Shown: positions 53,428-62,797 of the stretch, in pieces
Numbering within the stretch: the stretch's first letter is position 1
Layout of the letters: the number at the start of each line of letters is the position of its first letter
From: Paenibacillus allorhizosphaerae
GTDB taxonomy: Bacteria > Bacillota > Bacilli > Paenibacillales > NBRC-103111
DNA length: 64,000 nt
Reading direction: 5' to 3'
Assembly: GCF_910594985.1 (NCBI RefSeq)
Contig: NZ_CAJVCE010000010.1
Coordinates: 1 to 64,000, forward strand
Notes under the pieces: model-generated
What the model saw: the letters and a program-made list of their open reading frames with translations, nothing else
Told to the model about the DNA's origin: nothing
Database searches by the model: none
Translations under genes and position numbers: made by a program

Positions 53428-54039
53428 TTACGCTTTGGATTTGTCTCGTCTGAAATATTTCCACAAAATATATAATGCCGCACACACGATCGCCGCAAAA
53501 ATGAACGGTTTTACATAGGGACGGGTCACTTCATCGATCTGCTCCCAGTTATCGCCGAGCGCTCGTCCGAAATAAACGAAGAGTACCGCCCAAGGGATCG
53601 TGCCGAGCAGCGTATAAAACAAAAATTTCAGCATCGGCATCCGTGCCATCCCAGCCGGTATCGAAATCGCCTGCCGAAGCACGGGTACGAAACGGGCGGT
53701 AAACACCATGCCGGCACCATATTTGTTGAACCAGCCTTCGGCGATGTCCAGATGCTTCTTCTTCAGATGCAAATATTTGCCGAACTTGTCCAGGAACGGT
53801 CTGCCGCCGTAGCGTCCGATCCAATATAAAATCACTTGCTGCAGCAAACAGCCGATCGTGCCGAACACAATCGCTCCGACCAGCGATATTCGACCTTGAG
53901 AAACAAGGTATCCCCCGAAGGAAAGTACAATTTCGCTCGGTATGACTTCCAGCATCAGCCCCAGCAGGATCCCCCAAACGCCCAGCCCTTCGATAAAATG
54001 AAGCGCCGATTGAATCAAGCCATGCAGCAGCTCACCCAT
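53428..54039 (-). CDS. DedA-family membrane protein
   Basis: A 203-aa protein with the DedA motif set: LEVIPSEIVLSFGGYLVSQG, GRYGGRPFLDKFGKYLHL, and FTARFVPVLRQAISIPAGMARM with the conserved Arg pair. DedA proteins flip phospholipid or undecaprenyl phosphate. Start taken at 54039 (MGELLHG); nine further in-frame codons lie upstream. Confidence 0.9.
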   Translation of the reverse strand: MGELLHGLIQSALHFIEGLGVWGILLGLMLEVIPSEIVLSFGGYLVSQGRISLVGAIVFGTIGCLLQQVILYWIGRYGGRPFLDKFGKYLHLKKKHLDIAEGWFNKYGAGMVFTARFVPVLRQAISIPAGMARMPMLKFLFYTLLGTIPWAVLFVYFGRALGDNWEQIDEVTRPYVKPFIFAAIVCAALYILWKYFRRDKSKA

Positions 54040-54102
54040 GATATTCCAGCCTCTTCCTCTCCGCAATAAGTAGTGACGTCTTGTCCCTCTCTCAAACTCA
54101 TT

Positions 54103-55023
54103 TTATTCTATCACAACCTCATCCTGCCGCCCAGAAACAAAATCGCCCCGCACATGCTCGCGCAACAGTTGTGCTGCGCGAGAAAGCTCCCGCCGCCGAA
54201 GCGAAATCAAGCCGTATCGGAGCGGCTGCCGCCCAAGAACCGTGCATTCGGCGAGCTTCTCTTCCGCAAGCTCCTTCGCCACATTCAATCGGGGCAAGCA
54301 GGCCAGCCCCAAGCCGCCCTCAACCGAACGCTTGATCATTTCGGCGGAAGCGAACTCGATGACCCCGCGGCAATCGGCATGGTGGGCGGCAAGCTGCTCC
54401 GCCGCATATTTCGAATAAATGCAGCGGGAGCCGAATCCGATCAGTTTATGCGGCTTCACCGCTTCCCATCCGAGCGCGTCGATCGCTTCCGCCGCTTGCG
54501 AAGAAGCGACCCAGACGAGCTCGTCCGTGAGGAGCGGTTCGAACGACAGCTCGGCCTCGGACGGGTCCTCCGGCACAATGCCGAGATCCGCCTGCCCGTT
54601 CATGACGGCTTCGACCGTATCCGACTGGAAGCCCGTGTCGAGCTGAAGCTCAACGGCAGAATAGGCGGACACGAACGACTGCAGCGTTTCCCACAGCAGG
54701 GCGGCGCCGAACGATTCGAGCACGCGCAGCCGAACGGGACCGGACGGCTCGCCCGTCTCCCGCAGCTCCGCCTCAAGCTCCGAGCCGAGCTGCAAAATAC
54801 GCTGGGCATAAGCCGCCGCCTTCCGGCCCGCTTCCGTCGGCATGACGCCGCGCGGCAGCCGGTCAAACAGCTTGCGTCCGAACGCCTCCTCCAGCAATCG
54901 AATCTGCGTCGTGACCGTAGACTGTACGTAGCCAAGCCTTTCCGCGGCCTTGCTGATGCTCCTCTCCTCGATAACGGTGAGCAGCGTCCGGAACGTCCGG
55001 CCTTCCAAGCGGTCAATCATCAT
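54103..55023 (-). CDS. LysR-family transcriptional regulator
   Basis: A 306-aa regulator with an N-terminal winged helix (FRTLLTVIEERSISKAAERLGYVQSTVTTQIRLLEEAFGRKLFDRLPRG) and a LysR substrate domain. Divergent from the HPP-family gene, its probable target. Start at ATG 55023 with GGGAGGGGGAG upstream. Confidence 0.9.
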   Translation of the reverse strand: MMIDRLEGRTFRTLLTVIEERSISKAAERLGYVQSTVTTQIRLLEEAFGRKLFDRLPRGVMPTEAGRKAAAYAQRILQLGSELEAELRETGEPSGPVRLRVLESFGAALLWETLQSFVSAYSAVELQLDTGFQSDTVEAVMNGQADLGIVPEDPSEAELSFEPLLTDELVWVASSQAAEAIDALGWEAVKPHKLIGFGSRCIYSKYAAEQLAAHHADCRGVIEFASAEMIKRSVEGGLGLACLPRLNVAKELAEEKLAECTVLGRQPLRYGLISLRRRELSRAAQLLREHVRGDFVSGRQDEVVIE

Positions 55024-55199
55024 TTGCACTCTCCCCCTCCCAATACGATTCGCAGACGATGATGGTTGCACGTACGCGTCTATCTATCGATATTTCGAAT
55101 GGATAACATTGATAACATTCATTATTCAAATACCATAATCGTATGCTAGCATAGGTTTCATCCCAAGGCAATCCGCCCGGCTCGAAAGGAATGAGATCC

Positions 55200-55676
55200 A
55201 TGGAAATGAAACCGTTCTGGAAAAAAACGCTCGCGCTGCTTCTGCCTGGAGCAGGCGGCTTCCTGGCCATTTATGTCTGCATGGCCGCTGGCGACGCGGC
55301 AGGGCTCAGCCTGCTGATGGCTCCGTTCGGCGCCTCGTGCGTCATTGCCTTCGCGCTGCCCGATAGCCCCCTGGCCCAACCGCGCAGCATCATCGGCGGC
55401 CATGCGCTCAGCACAGCGATCGGCCTGCTGCTCCTGCATACGGCCGGCCTGAGCGTCTGGTCCGCGGCACTCAGCGTTGCGCTGGCCATCGTCTGCATGC
55501 AGCTTACGCGCACGCTGCACCCGCCGGCCGGCGCAGACCCGCTTGTCGTCATGCTCGGCGGCGCCGGCTGGAGCTTCCTGTGGACGCCCGCGCTGCTCGG
55601 CTCCGTCCTGGTCGTCGCCTCCGCTTTCGTCTTTCACCGGCTGTGCCGGCGCGCTTATCCGCAGCGCTGGCTGTAA
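55200..55676 (+). CDS. HPP-family integral membrane protein
   Basis: A 158-aa protein with four membrane helices and the family signature TRTLHPPAGADPLVVM; also FGASCVIAFALPDSPLAQPRSIIGGH. HPP proteins have been linked to nitrite transport. Divergent LysR gene upstream. Start at 55200, nine bases after AAAGGA. Confidence 0.88.
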   Translation: MEMKPFWKKTLALLLPGAGGFLAIYVCMAAGDAAGLSLLMAPFGASCVIAFALPDSPLAQPRSIIGGHALSTAIGLLLLHTAGLSVWSAALSVALAIVCMQLTRTLHPPAGADPLVVMLGGAGWSFLWTPALLGSVLVVASAFVFHRLCRRAYPQRWL

Positions 55677-55767
55677 CATTCATCGCCCCAAACCGTGGCA
55701 TGCGCTGACAAGCTGTCGCATAGAATGGGTACAAACCATTCTTTACGGCGAAGGGAATGCTCTGATC

Positions 55768-56229
55768 ATGATCAAAGTACTGGTTGTCAGCAAAAAACGT
55801 CTCCGTTTGCTGAAAATCGGCTTGGCCGCTCTATTGTTCACGGCGGCGGCACTTATCTATATCAGCCGGGACGAAGTCCGTGAAACGCTAAGCCCGAATC
55901 CAGGGCAAGCGCGCACGATTCACCTCGTCACGGGCGAATTCAAATCAACGGGTCCGGACGGCAAGGAAATCGAAGCATACCGCTGGGATCCGGGAACCGT
56001 CTACGTGAAAAAAGGAGAAAACATCCGTCTCAGCATTTACGGCGTGAACGGGGCCAGCCACCCTTTTATCATTGACGGTCTAAACATCAAGGGGGAGGTG
56101 AAGAAAGGCCAGGAAACGATCGTCAGCTTCCGCGCAGATAAGCCGGGCATTTACCGCATCATCTGCCTGACTCACCCTGATATCGCCCATCACGGACCGA
56201 TGGTCGGATACCTTGTGGTGGACGAGTAA
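55768..56229 (+). CDS. membrane-anchored cupredoxin
   Basis: A 153-aa protein with an N-terminal anchor (residues 11-33) and a cupredoxin domain. Likely copper ligands are His in GASHPFIID and the C-terminal ICLTHPDIAHHGPMVGYLVV, giving Cys, two or more His and Met. The spacing fits a mononuclear blue-copper site, with CuA less likely since there is only one Cys. Probably an extracellular electron carrier. Weak ribosome site (AAGGGAATG). Confidence 0.78.
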   Translation: MIKVLVVSKKRLRLLKIGLAALLFTAAALIYISRDEVRETLSPNPGQARTIHLVTGEFKSTGPDGKEIEAYRWDPGTVYVKKGENIRLSIYGVNGASHPFIIDGLNIKGEVKKGQETIVSFRADKPGIYRIICLTHPDIAHHGPMVGYLVVDE

Positions 56230-56301
56230 ATCTGAAATGATCCGTACCACCTGCCCTGCTTCCGCATAGCATATAGCAGGAAGGAGAGTGCGGATGCGAA
56301 G

Positions 56302-56616
56302 ATGAATCCCGGAAACCAAATGAAGCACAGTCAGCCTCTGCCCACGGCGCGAGGCATACGGCGCGCATGCGGCAAGGAGCTGTATCGGGCGAGAAAGAAG
56401 CTTGGCGGCTACATCGCCGCAGATCTGGTGGCCCAAGCCGACGATTTGTATTACAAGAAAGTGCTGCTCAACTTGCCCTACATCGTGGAAAATCGCAGCA
56501 ATCGCAAGCTGCTTGCGGACTGGTTCGACGACAACGTATGCGGGGAAATCGCCGAGCTGTGGAGCGTCGAGCCGAAAGCGCTCGCCAAAGCGTTTCGCGA
56601 TTCTTTCGGGGGCTGA
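56302..56616 (+). CDS. small conserved-looking hypothetical protein
   Basis: A 104-aa basic, helical protein (RGIRRACGKELYRARKKLGGYIAADLVAQADDLYYKKVLLNLPYIVENRSNRKLLADWFDDNV). No domain recognised. An ATG at 56320 (MKHSQP) is an alternative start. It lies just before a methyltransferase gene in the same direction. Confidence 0.6.
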   Translation: MNPGNQMKHSQPLPTARGIRRACGKELYRARKKLGGYIAADLVAQADDLYYKKVLLNLPYIVENRSNRKLLADWFDDNVCGEIAELWSVEPKALAKAFRDSFGG

Positions 56617-56698
56617 CGCGGATTTCCGCGCCGGTCCTTCTCCGGGCAGCCGCGGACCGGCGCAGCGGACAAGCCTAATTCATTAAGGAGGAAACAGG

Positions 56699-57394
56699 AT
56701 GGGAAGCTTTCATTTGAGGTACGGTCTCGATGCGCCGCGCTTAATGGCACTGCAATGGGGTGCGGGAACGGTTCTGCTCGGTTTGCTGTTCGCGGTCGAT
56801 ATGCCGTGGTTGTGGCTCAAGGCATGTATTGCCGCAGCGGGCGTAATCTCGCTCCTGTTCGGTGCATGGATGCTGCTCTATTCTGCCTGGATCAAGCTGT
56901 GGCACCGCAGGGTCGTGCTTGAGGCCGCCGAGGTGCGCAGTGCGCAGCGGGTGCTCGATGTGGGTACAGGACGCGGGCTGCTGGCGATCGCTGCGGCGCA
57001 GAAAGGCGCTCAAGTGACAGCGATCGCGCACAGTTCGCAGGCGGGTGCGTCCGGCAAGGAGCGCCAGGCGCTGCTACGGAACTGCGAGCTTGAACGCACG
57101 CCGAACGTTCGCGTCATGGACGGGGATGCGCAGCGGCTGCCTTTCGCCGACAAATCGTTTGAGGCCGTCGTCTCCCACGCCTTCCTGCACAGCCTCCCCT
57201 CAGCGGACGACCGGGAGCTGTCCGTGCTTGAGATGTGGCGTGTGCTTCGGCCAGGCGGTGTGCTGGTGCTGTCCGATTGCCGCCAAACCAAGCCATATGA
57301 GCAGATCGTGTCGACATTGACCGAAGACGTGAAGATACAGAGCTACCGTTACACTTTTCCATTTTCCAAAAACCTTATCGCCCGGAAAAAATAG
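56699..57394 (+). CDS. membrane-tethered class I SAM-dependent methyltransferase
   Basis: A 231-aa protein with two N-terminal helices (about residues 18-65), then a Rossmann methyltransferase: motif I VLDVGTGRGLLAIAAA, then VMDGDAQRLPFADKSFEAVVSH and LRPGGVLVLSD. The acceptor is unknown. Perfect AAGGAGG before the ATG. Confidence 0.87.
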   Translation: MGSFHLRYGLDAPRLMALQWGAGTVLLGLLFAVDMPWLWLKACIAAAGVISLLFGAWMLLYSAWIKLWHRRVVLEAAEVRSAQRVLDVGTGRGLLAIAAAQKGAQVTAIAHSSQAGASGKERQALLRNCELERTPNVRVMDGDAQRLPFADKSFEAVVSHAFLHSLPSADDRELSVLEMWRVLRPGGVLVLSDCRQTKPYEQIVSTLTEDVKIQSYRYTFPFSKNLIARKK

Positions 57395-57480
57395 CCGGTT
57401 CGGCAGACCAAGTTTATATCCCGATATACAGTCGGTCGAATAGGCGGCGGAAACTACGCATGTCATCGCAGCCTGACAAA

Positions 57481-58073
57481 TCACTTCGCTGTCCACACAA
57501 TTTCTTCACGATGCCCGTCCGTTAGCGTCACCGCACCCGACCATTCGATAAAGGACGGCTCCGGCTGAAAGTTCGCGCCAAGGAAGAATGTCCGGTGAAT
57601 ACGGCGAACCGCAATACGATATGAAGGGACTGGCTTCCCAACCGGAACGGTGAATACTTTGACCGCCTCCACCTGCTCCTTCGTCGTTCCCGCCGGCAAA
57701 AGCACCGTGGTGGAGGCCGCCCATCCCGCTGAGTCGACCGCATAGGATCGCCGAGATGTGATGTATACCAGTGCGGGTCGCCTATGATCTTGACGCTTAC
57801 GGCGGTGCCGATCCACGATTTGCTATCGGTATTCGCCGGCGTCGTCTCTTTCGCCAGCTCAAGATACAAGTAATGGCGCGGATCTTCGATTTGCCCGTCC
57901 GCCTTCTTTCCGGTCCCCTCGCTCACCTTGCCCTCGCGGATCATTTCCAAGGCGGAAATCCGGTATGTCCACGGATTGGCATCCATAATCGCCTCTCGTG
58001 CCCTTCCCCCGCTATATGACGTACCGGGGTCAAGGGGGAACCGGTAGTCTGTCGCCCGAAGAGGGTTTTTCAC
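57481..58073 (-). pseudogene. frameshifted gene of unknown function
   Basis: Frame A (58073 down) reads DANPWTYRISALEMIREGKVSEG...SVKIIGDPHWYTSH, then becomes basic nonsense. Frame B, one base back, continues RRSYAVDSAGWAASTTVLLPAG...FIEWSGAVTLTDGHREEIVW and stops at 57481. Together they make about 190 residues of plausible protein, with the shift near 57740-57765. The N-terminus is also unclear: GTG start, no ribosome site, no signal peptide. Family not recognised. Confidence 0.65.
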
Positions 58074-58172
58074 CTGTTTTGCCGCACAACACGGAAAAGC
58101 TGTCTTTTACGTTTGCCATCCGTGGAAGTAGCCCCTTTTCGGATGAAACTTTCTTGCATCGGATTCCGCGCT

Positions 58173-59048
58173 TTATCTATAATCTTGAATTCCGGCTTCA
58201 AATGCTTGCCTGTCGTTATTTTCGATCCCGTGCAGCGCTTCCTGCAACGCAAAGGTACTTTTATAAAACTTTACTCGTTTTGAAATGTCAGACCCATCCG
58301 GGTATAAATGTATGCACATTTCATAAAAAGCTTCACCGTAACTGGACCATATTCCCGCAAAATCATACGCCGGGTCGCCCCATCCGGAACCTCCAAAATC
58401 GATAATCCCCGATAGGCTGCCTATATCCGGTCGCCATATAATATTGGATGCCCCAAAGTCGCCGTGAATCAACGCGGTTTGGATGCCCAAGCTGGTTTCG
58501 CTACTCAGAAAAGCTTCAAACCATTCGGAGACTTTCGTTTGTGCGTCTTTTCGCATATAAGGGAACAGTTTATTTTGTATGTTACGAAACAGTGCGCTCA
58601 TTTCTTCATGAGGACCTTGATCCACCGGCTGCAGGAACTCATTTACGATTTCTCCGGAAGCCGAATGAAGCTCCGTCAGAAACGTTACGAGCTGCATTGC
58701 CAGTCCTTTTATCGAATCTTCATCTTTAACCCCGGCGAGGCTTTCTTTCCATAACGGAACTCCCGGGATCAAAGCATATCCGGTGAATACTTTTCCTACT
58801 TCACCCTCCTCAAAAGATTCATATAAAGGAAAGGGAATCGGCAGCGATACGATATTTTGGATGCATTCAAGAATTTTTTGCTCTTTTTTCATTGCGACGA
58901 TTCCTGCTTCATACTTCGGAAACCGGAATACCAACGATTGATTTATAATGAACACATCGTTGTTTTGTCCGATGTCATTCACCACGTAGTCGTCAATGGT
59001 CAAATCGGGGTACACTTCTTTAATCCTGCTCATATATTTGTCGTGCAT
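58173..59048 (-). CDS. aminoglycoside-phosphotransferase-family kinase
   Basis: A 291-aa kinase-like enzyme: N-lobe DVFIINQSLVFRFPK, catalytic loop LIHGDFGASNIIW (HGD...N) and metal motif IIDFGGSGWGDPAYDFA. Similar to APH(2'')-type and related small-molecule kinases. Resistance activity cannot be inferred from motifs alone. AAGGAG before the ATG. Confidence 0.85.
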   Translation of the reverse strand: MHDKYMSRIKEVYPDLTIDDYVVNDIGQNNDVFIINQSLVFRFPKYEAGIVAMKKEQKILECIQNIVSLPIPFPLYESFEEGEVGKVFTGYALIPGVPLWKESLAGVKDEDSIKGLAMQLVTFLTELHSASGEIVNEFLQPVDQGPHEEMSALFRNIQNKLFPYMRKDAQTKVSEWFEAFLSSETSLGIQTALIHGDFGASNIIWRPDIGSLSGIIDFGGSGWGDPAYDFAGIWSSYGEAFYEMCIHLYPDGSDISKRVKFYKSTFALQEALHGIENNDRQAFEAGIQDYR

Positions 59049-59105
59049 GCATAGCTGCTCCTTAGTTCCATTTATACTTGCGCTTCACAACATGAACCTG
59101 CGAAT

Positions 59106-59771
59106 TCAGCCGTTCAGCGCCGCCATTTGATCGTATGCGTAAATATGGCTTCCCCCTCGTCCCGACAGCACCGCCTTTACCATCGATTTGGCAACCCATT
59201 CGGCCGGAATCGGCTTGTATTGACGGAGCGGCCCTGCCATTAAGGGAGAGATCGCGGATGACAGCCCCATGCCGATTTGTTCCCCGAAGCGGAATTCCTC
59301 CCGGTTCCCGAGCAGCAGCGAGGGCCTGAATATATGCAGGGCAGGAAGCTGCAGCCGCATTAAATCTTCTTCCACCTCACCCTTCACTCTGCTGTAAAAC
59401 ACGTTCGACCGCGCATGGGCGCCAATCGCCGTAACGATCGCGAATTGCGAGGCTTTATATTTTTCCGCCAATCGGCCGAGCTGCATCGGGTACTCGTAAT
59501 CGACCTGTTTGAACCGCTCCCGGGTTTGCGCCTTCTTGATCGTCGTACCGAGGCAGCAGAACACGTGCGCATTCGGAATGTACGGCCTAAGCGGCTCCTC
59601 CAAAGAGGTATAGTCCGTTCTGATCTGGATGCATTTCTCGTTCGGCTCCTCCCACGGCGTTCGAACCAAAGCCACGACTTTCCCGTAAAACGGCTGGCCG
59701 AGCAGTTCCTTGACCACTTGTCGGCCGATCAGCCCTGTCGCCCCGGCTACAATGGCTGTATGACTCATCAT
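59106..59771 (-). CDS. NAD(P)-binding Rossmann oxidoreductase
   Basis: A 221-aa protein starting MMSHTAIVAGATGLIGRQVV, the GxxGxxG dinucleotide motif, with FCCLGTTIKKAQTRERFKQVD and a later SAM/TIP30-like pattern. It fits the atypical SDR/NmrA-like group (TIP30/HTATIP2-like). Substrate unknown. Confidence 0.85.
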   Translation of the reverse strand: MMSHTAIVAGATGLIGRQVVKELLGQPFYGKVVALVRTPWEEPNEKCIQIRTDYTSLEEPLRPYIPNAHVFCCLGTTIKKAQTRERFKQVDYEYPMQLGRLAEKYKASQFAIVTAIGAHARSNVFYSRVKGEVEEDLMRLQLPALHIFRPSLLLGNREEFRFGEQIGMGLSSAISPLMAGPLRQYKPIPAEWVAKSMVKAVLSGRGGSHIYAYDQMAALNG

Positions 59772-59886
59772 TCGATCTCCCTTTCACTCTTGATCATTAA
59801 GACTCGACTCGGTACATAACTTGTCCGATTCGCAACGACGAAAAAACGGACCTCCGCACCAAGCGAAGCGTCCGTAATCGTTGCCG

Positions 59887-60525
59887 CTATGACTGAAGCT
59901 TCCCGATGGGGCCGGCGGGGTCGATGATATCCTGCACTTCGGCAAACGGAATTTCGAACGTCGGAAACCCGTAGGCGTACGGCGTATATTCATAGAGTTG
60001 AAAATAAATGACGATTGCCCGGTCCGTCAAATAAAACGGCTGATCCGGCGGGATGGCGTGAAATTCCGTAAGCATCGGGATGTCGCGCGCTTTAAACTCC
60101 CGTTTGATTATATCGGACAGTCTGCGAATATAATCGCTGCCCTGTTTGAACAAATCGGCGAGCTTGTATTCCGCCCCGTTCTCAAGATTGAACGTTTGCG
60201 AGCTCTGGTACGTGATGCCGTGCGCAGCCCCCTGCGCATACCCGTAATTTTCGTACAGCAAGCTAAGCAGCCCGTTCTTGTGCAGCTTGACGTGATAATT
60301 GCCCGTGACCGATTTGGACGGATCGCCGACATACCCTTGCTGGCGGATCAAATCGTACTGCGCATCCATAATCGCGCTGTTAATCATTCGCCTGACAAGG
60401 CCGTCGCGAATACCCTCGACCTGCGGATATTTCACGTCCAGCCGCGGTTTCACCAGTCTCCGCGTAACGATCTTTTCTTTCCGGACTCTGACTTCCTCGT
60501 CGTACTCTCTGTCTATCGCGCTCAC
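59887..60525 (-). CDS. DUF3298/RsiV-like domain protein
   Basis: A 212-aa protein with the DUF4163-DUF3298 pair: VKYPQVEGIRDGLVRRMINSAI then SLLYENYGYAQGAAHGITYQSSQTFNLENGAEYKLADLFK and FYLTDRAIVIYFQLYEYTPYAYGFPTFEIPF. The same fold forms the extracellular part of RsiV, but here no membrane helix or signal peptide is present. GTG start with GGGGGAG close by. Confidence 0.8.
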   Translation of the reverse strand: MSAIDREYDEEVRVRKEKIVTRRLVKPRLDVKYPQVEGIRDGLVRRMINSAIMDAQYDLIRQQGYVGDPSKSVTGNYHVKLHKNGLLSLLYENYGYAQGAAHGITYQSSQTFNLENGAEYKLADLFKQGSDYIRRLSDIIKREFKARDIPMLTEFHAIPPDQPFYLTDRAIVIYFQLYEYTPYAYGFPTFEIPFAEVQDIIDPAGPIGKLQS

Positions 60526-60609
60526 TCCCCCGCCCCGTATGCTAATGAAATATATGCGAGGGGCATGCGGGACATGACTTAAGCGGAACGCGCGCCAATA
60601 AACTTCGGG

Positions 60610-60996
60610 TTATTTCGCCGCCGGCTGGAAAAACTCGAGACGTTCCCCGTCCGGTCCGTAAAAAAAGGCGATTTTGACGCCATTCAAAATGACGCGGGGC
60701 GTCTCGTCCATCATACGCACGCCGAGCCCTTTGAGCCGCTCCACTTCCGCTTCGATATCGCTGACCGTAAAGGCGATATGGTGTACCTTGCCGCTGTCGG
60801 ATAACCCGTCCGATCCGCGACCGATCAGCTCAAGCTCGATGTCGGCCGAGCCCGGAAAGGACAGGAACCCGAGCTCCACGCCGTCCGCCAGTTTAGCCCG
60901 GTTTACGAGCTGCAAACCGATGACCTCCGTGTAAAACTTGACGGAAGCATCCATATCGTTCACCATCACGCCAATATGCTCTAATTTATGTATCAT
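60610..60996 (-). CDS. VOC-family (glyoxalase I-like) protein
   Basis: A 128-aa protein with two beta-alpha-beta-beta-beta repeats and the H/E/H/E metal pattern (KLEHIGVMVNDM, ELELIGRG, VHHIAFTVSD, GERLEFFQP). It resembles lactoylglutathione lyase/methylmalonyl-CoA epimerase-type enzymes. Confidence 0.87.
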   Translation of the reverse strand: MIHKLEHIGVMVNDMDASVKFYTEVIGLQLVNRAKLADGVELGFLSFPGSADIELELIGRGSDGLSDSGKVHHIAFTVSDIEAEVERLKGLGVRMMDETPRVILNGVKIAFFYGPDGERLEFFQPAAK

Positions 60997-61182
60997 GTCT
61001 TGTCAGCACCTCTCATCCTTTTATTGTCAATCGATGTCTCTCATTTGAACATACCATGGGCTCGTCCCGATTGCAATCAGGTAAAAGGCAAACTTTGGGA
61101 TTGTAGAAAAAAGCCGATTTCTTTATACTTGACTCTGTTGTGTACACGGACAAGTCGTCTGACTTCAGAGGAGAATTGCGTC

Positions 61183-61950
61183 ATGGAACTGCCCTCATTT
61201 GAAATGCTTTTATTTTTGATCGCCGTAGGCTTTATAGCGGCTTTTGTCGATTCCGTCGTCGGCGGCGGCGGAATCATCGCATTGCCCGCGCTGATGATGA
61301 CCGGCCTTCCGCCGAGTATGGCGCTTGGCACCAATAAGCTCGGGGGCACGCTGTCATCGTTAACAAGCACGATTTCCTTTTTATCTTCGGGCAAAATCAA
61401 CGGAAAATTCGTGCTCGCCCTCTTCCCGCTTTCTTTCACAGGTTCCGCGCTCGGCACGTATACCGTGCATTTGCTGCCGTCTTCCTTTTTACGCCCTGTC
61501 GTGGTAGGAATGCTCGTTATCATTTTGATCTATACGCTGCTCAAAAAGAACTGGAACGGCGCCGGTGCACCCATTCCACTTACTCCGGCCCGCATCGTCG
61601 CCACCAGCGTCTGCGCCTTTGTGTTGGGCTACTATGACGGATTTTTCGGTCCCGGCACCGGCTCGTTCCTGCTTTTTATGTTTTTGCTGCTCGGTTACGA
61701 TTTCGTCGGCGCATCGGCCAATGCCAAAGTGCTCAATTTCGCGAGCAATGTCGCGAGTCTGGCCTCGTTCTTCTACTTTAAATCGGTCCATATCGGCTAC
61801 GGCCTGCCTATGGGCCTGTCGATGATCGTCGGGGCGATCGTCGGGTCTCAGGTGGCGATCCGCCGAGGCTCGAAATACGTCAAACCGCTGTTTATCGGGG
61901 TGACGACGCTTCTGATCGGCAAACAGCTGTGGGATGTGCTTCACGGATAG
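61183..61950 (+). CDS. TauE/SafE-family transporter (YfcA-like)
   Basis: A 255-aa protein with about eight membrane helices in two repeats: FIAAFVDSVVGGGGIIALPAL with LGTNKLGG, and CAFVLGYYDGFFGPGTGSFLLF with ANAKVLNFASN. The family exports organosulfur anions. Start at 61183 with AGAGGAG upstream; the frame opens 65 codons earlier without a ribosome site. Confidence 0.9.
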   Translation: MELPSFEMLLFLIAVGFIAAFVDSVVGGGGIIALPALMMTGLPPSMALGTNKLGGTLSSLTSTISFLSSGKINGKFVLALFPLSFTGSALGTYTVHLLPSSFLRPVVVGMLVIILIYTLLKKNWNGAGAPIPLTPARIVATSVCAFVLGYYDGFFGPGTGSFLLFMFLLLGYDFVGASANAKVLNFASNVASLASFFYFKSVHIGYGLPMGLSMIVGAIVGSQVAIRRGSKYVKPLFIGVTTLLIGKQLWDVLHG

Positions 61951-61987
61951 TGGAATAAGGAACAAAAATGAGCACCGAACGCAAATT

Positions 61988-62045
61988 GGCCGGGTCCCGT
62001 AGCCTGAACACTTTAATAAGTGTACGGCCTATGGGACCGGCTTTA
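61988..62045 (+). terminator. terminator after the TauE-like gene
   Basis: Outer stem GCCGGGTCCCGTAG/CTATGGGACCGGC with an inner CACTT/AAGTG stem and a TTTAT tail. Confidence 0.75.
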
Positions 62046-62098
62046 TGCGTAACGTGCTCTTTTTGTACCATGAAGCCTTGCCGTTCCCGTTCACCAAG

Positions 62099-62386
62099 TC
62101 ACGGCTCCAGCGCACCGTACGTACTCAAATAATCGGCAGGCACCGGCTTGATCTGGTTGCTGGTAAACTCCGCCATCGGATCGGCTGCAATATGCGGGTC
62201 GTTCACGAGCCGCACATCTTCCCATAAGCATTCGACGCCTAGATCTCCCGCAAACCCGGCAAACATGCCGCACCCGCTGCAATATTTCGTCTTCTGCGCT
62301 TCGTTTAAATTCACGACTCTGTTGCGGAGGCAGCAATACACTTTCCCGCCCTCATCCGCCATGTTGATATGAAGAACTGGTTTCAC
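62099..62386 (-). CDS. small protein with a CxxC motif, unknown function
   Basis: A 95-aa protein: MKPVLHINMADEGGKVYCCLRN, then TKYCSGCGMFAGFAGDLGVECLWED. Four or five Cys suggest a metal site or disulfides. GTG start at 62386, 9 bp after AAAGGAG. No family recognised. Confidence 0.6.
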   Translation of the reverse strand: MKPVLHINMADEGGKVYCCLRNRVVNLNEAQKTKYCSGCGMFAGFAGDLGVECLWEDVRLVNDPHIAADPMAEFTSNQIKPVPADYLSTYGALEP

Positions 62387-62491
62387 TCCATGCGTCTCCT
62401 TTCCCGCTGTTCCATTAGAAGGTAATAACCATTATATATGCGGACGAACCTCAATATGTGATATTTTCTCGTCATAATGGATTCGGGAAAG

Positions 62492-62653
62492 ATGGATCCC
62501 GTTCAGAAAAAAATGTCCGCTGCACGAACTTTCGGCGAGCTTTTTGCGACTATAAGGTGGAAAGGTGACATTCACCTGGTCGAGGATATTTTTCAGGATA
62601 CGTTCCTTACTGCGTACCGCGAATTATCCGAAAGCCGTCCGGTGAAAAGATAA
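62492..62653 (+). pseudogene. truncated ECF sigma factor fragment
   Basis: A 53-codon frame from ATG 62492 ends GDIHLVEDIFQDTFLTAYRELSESRPVKR. HLVEDIFQDTFLTAYR matches sigma region 2.1-2.2 (compare TAEDLTQEVFIKMYR in the intact sigma gene at 7969-8580). Regions 2.3 to 4 are missing: the frame stops at TAA and a terminator follows at once. Remnant of a sigma gene. Confidence 0.55.
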
Positions 62654-62660
62654 GTGAAAC

Positions 62661-62716
62661 GAAAAAATGAGCACTCTCTCGCAGCCTCACGGCAGCCAGA
62701 AATGCTCATTTTTTTC
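62661..62716. terminator. bidirectional terminator
   Basis: Stem GAAAAAATGAGCA/TGCTCATTTTTTTC with a 29-base loop. It lies between the sigma remnant and the converging ABC exporter. Confidence 0.7.
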
Positions 62717-62797
62717 ATTTTCGGATCATCTCCGAGCCCCGCTGATATACAATCGCGTCTCAAGTAGGGAGCATCGCTGCTTCATGTTGCGGCAATG

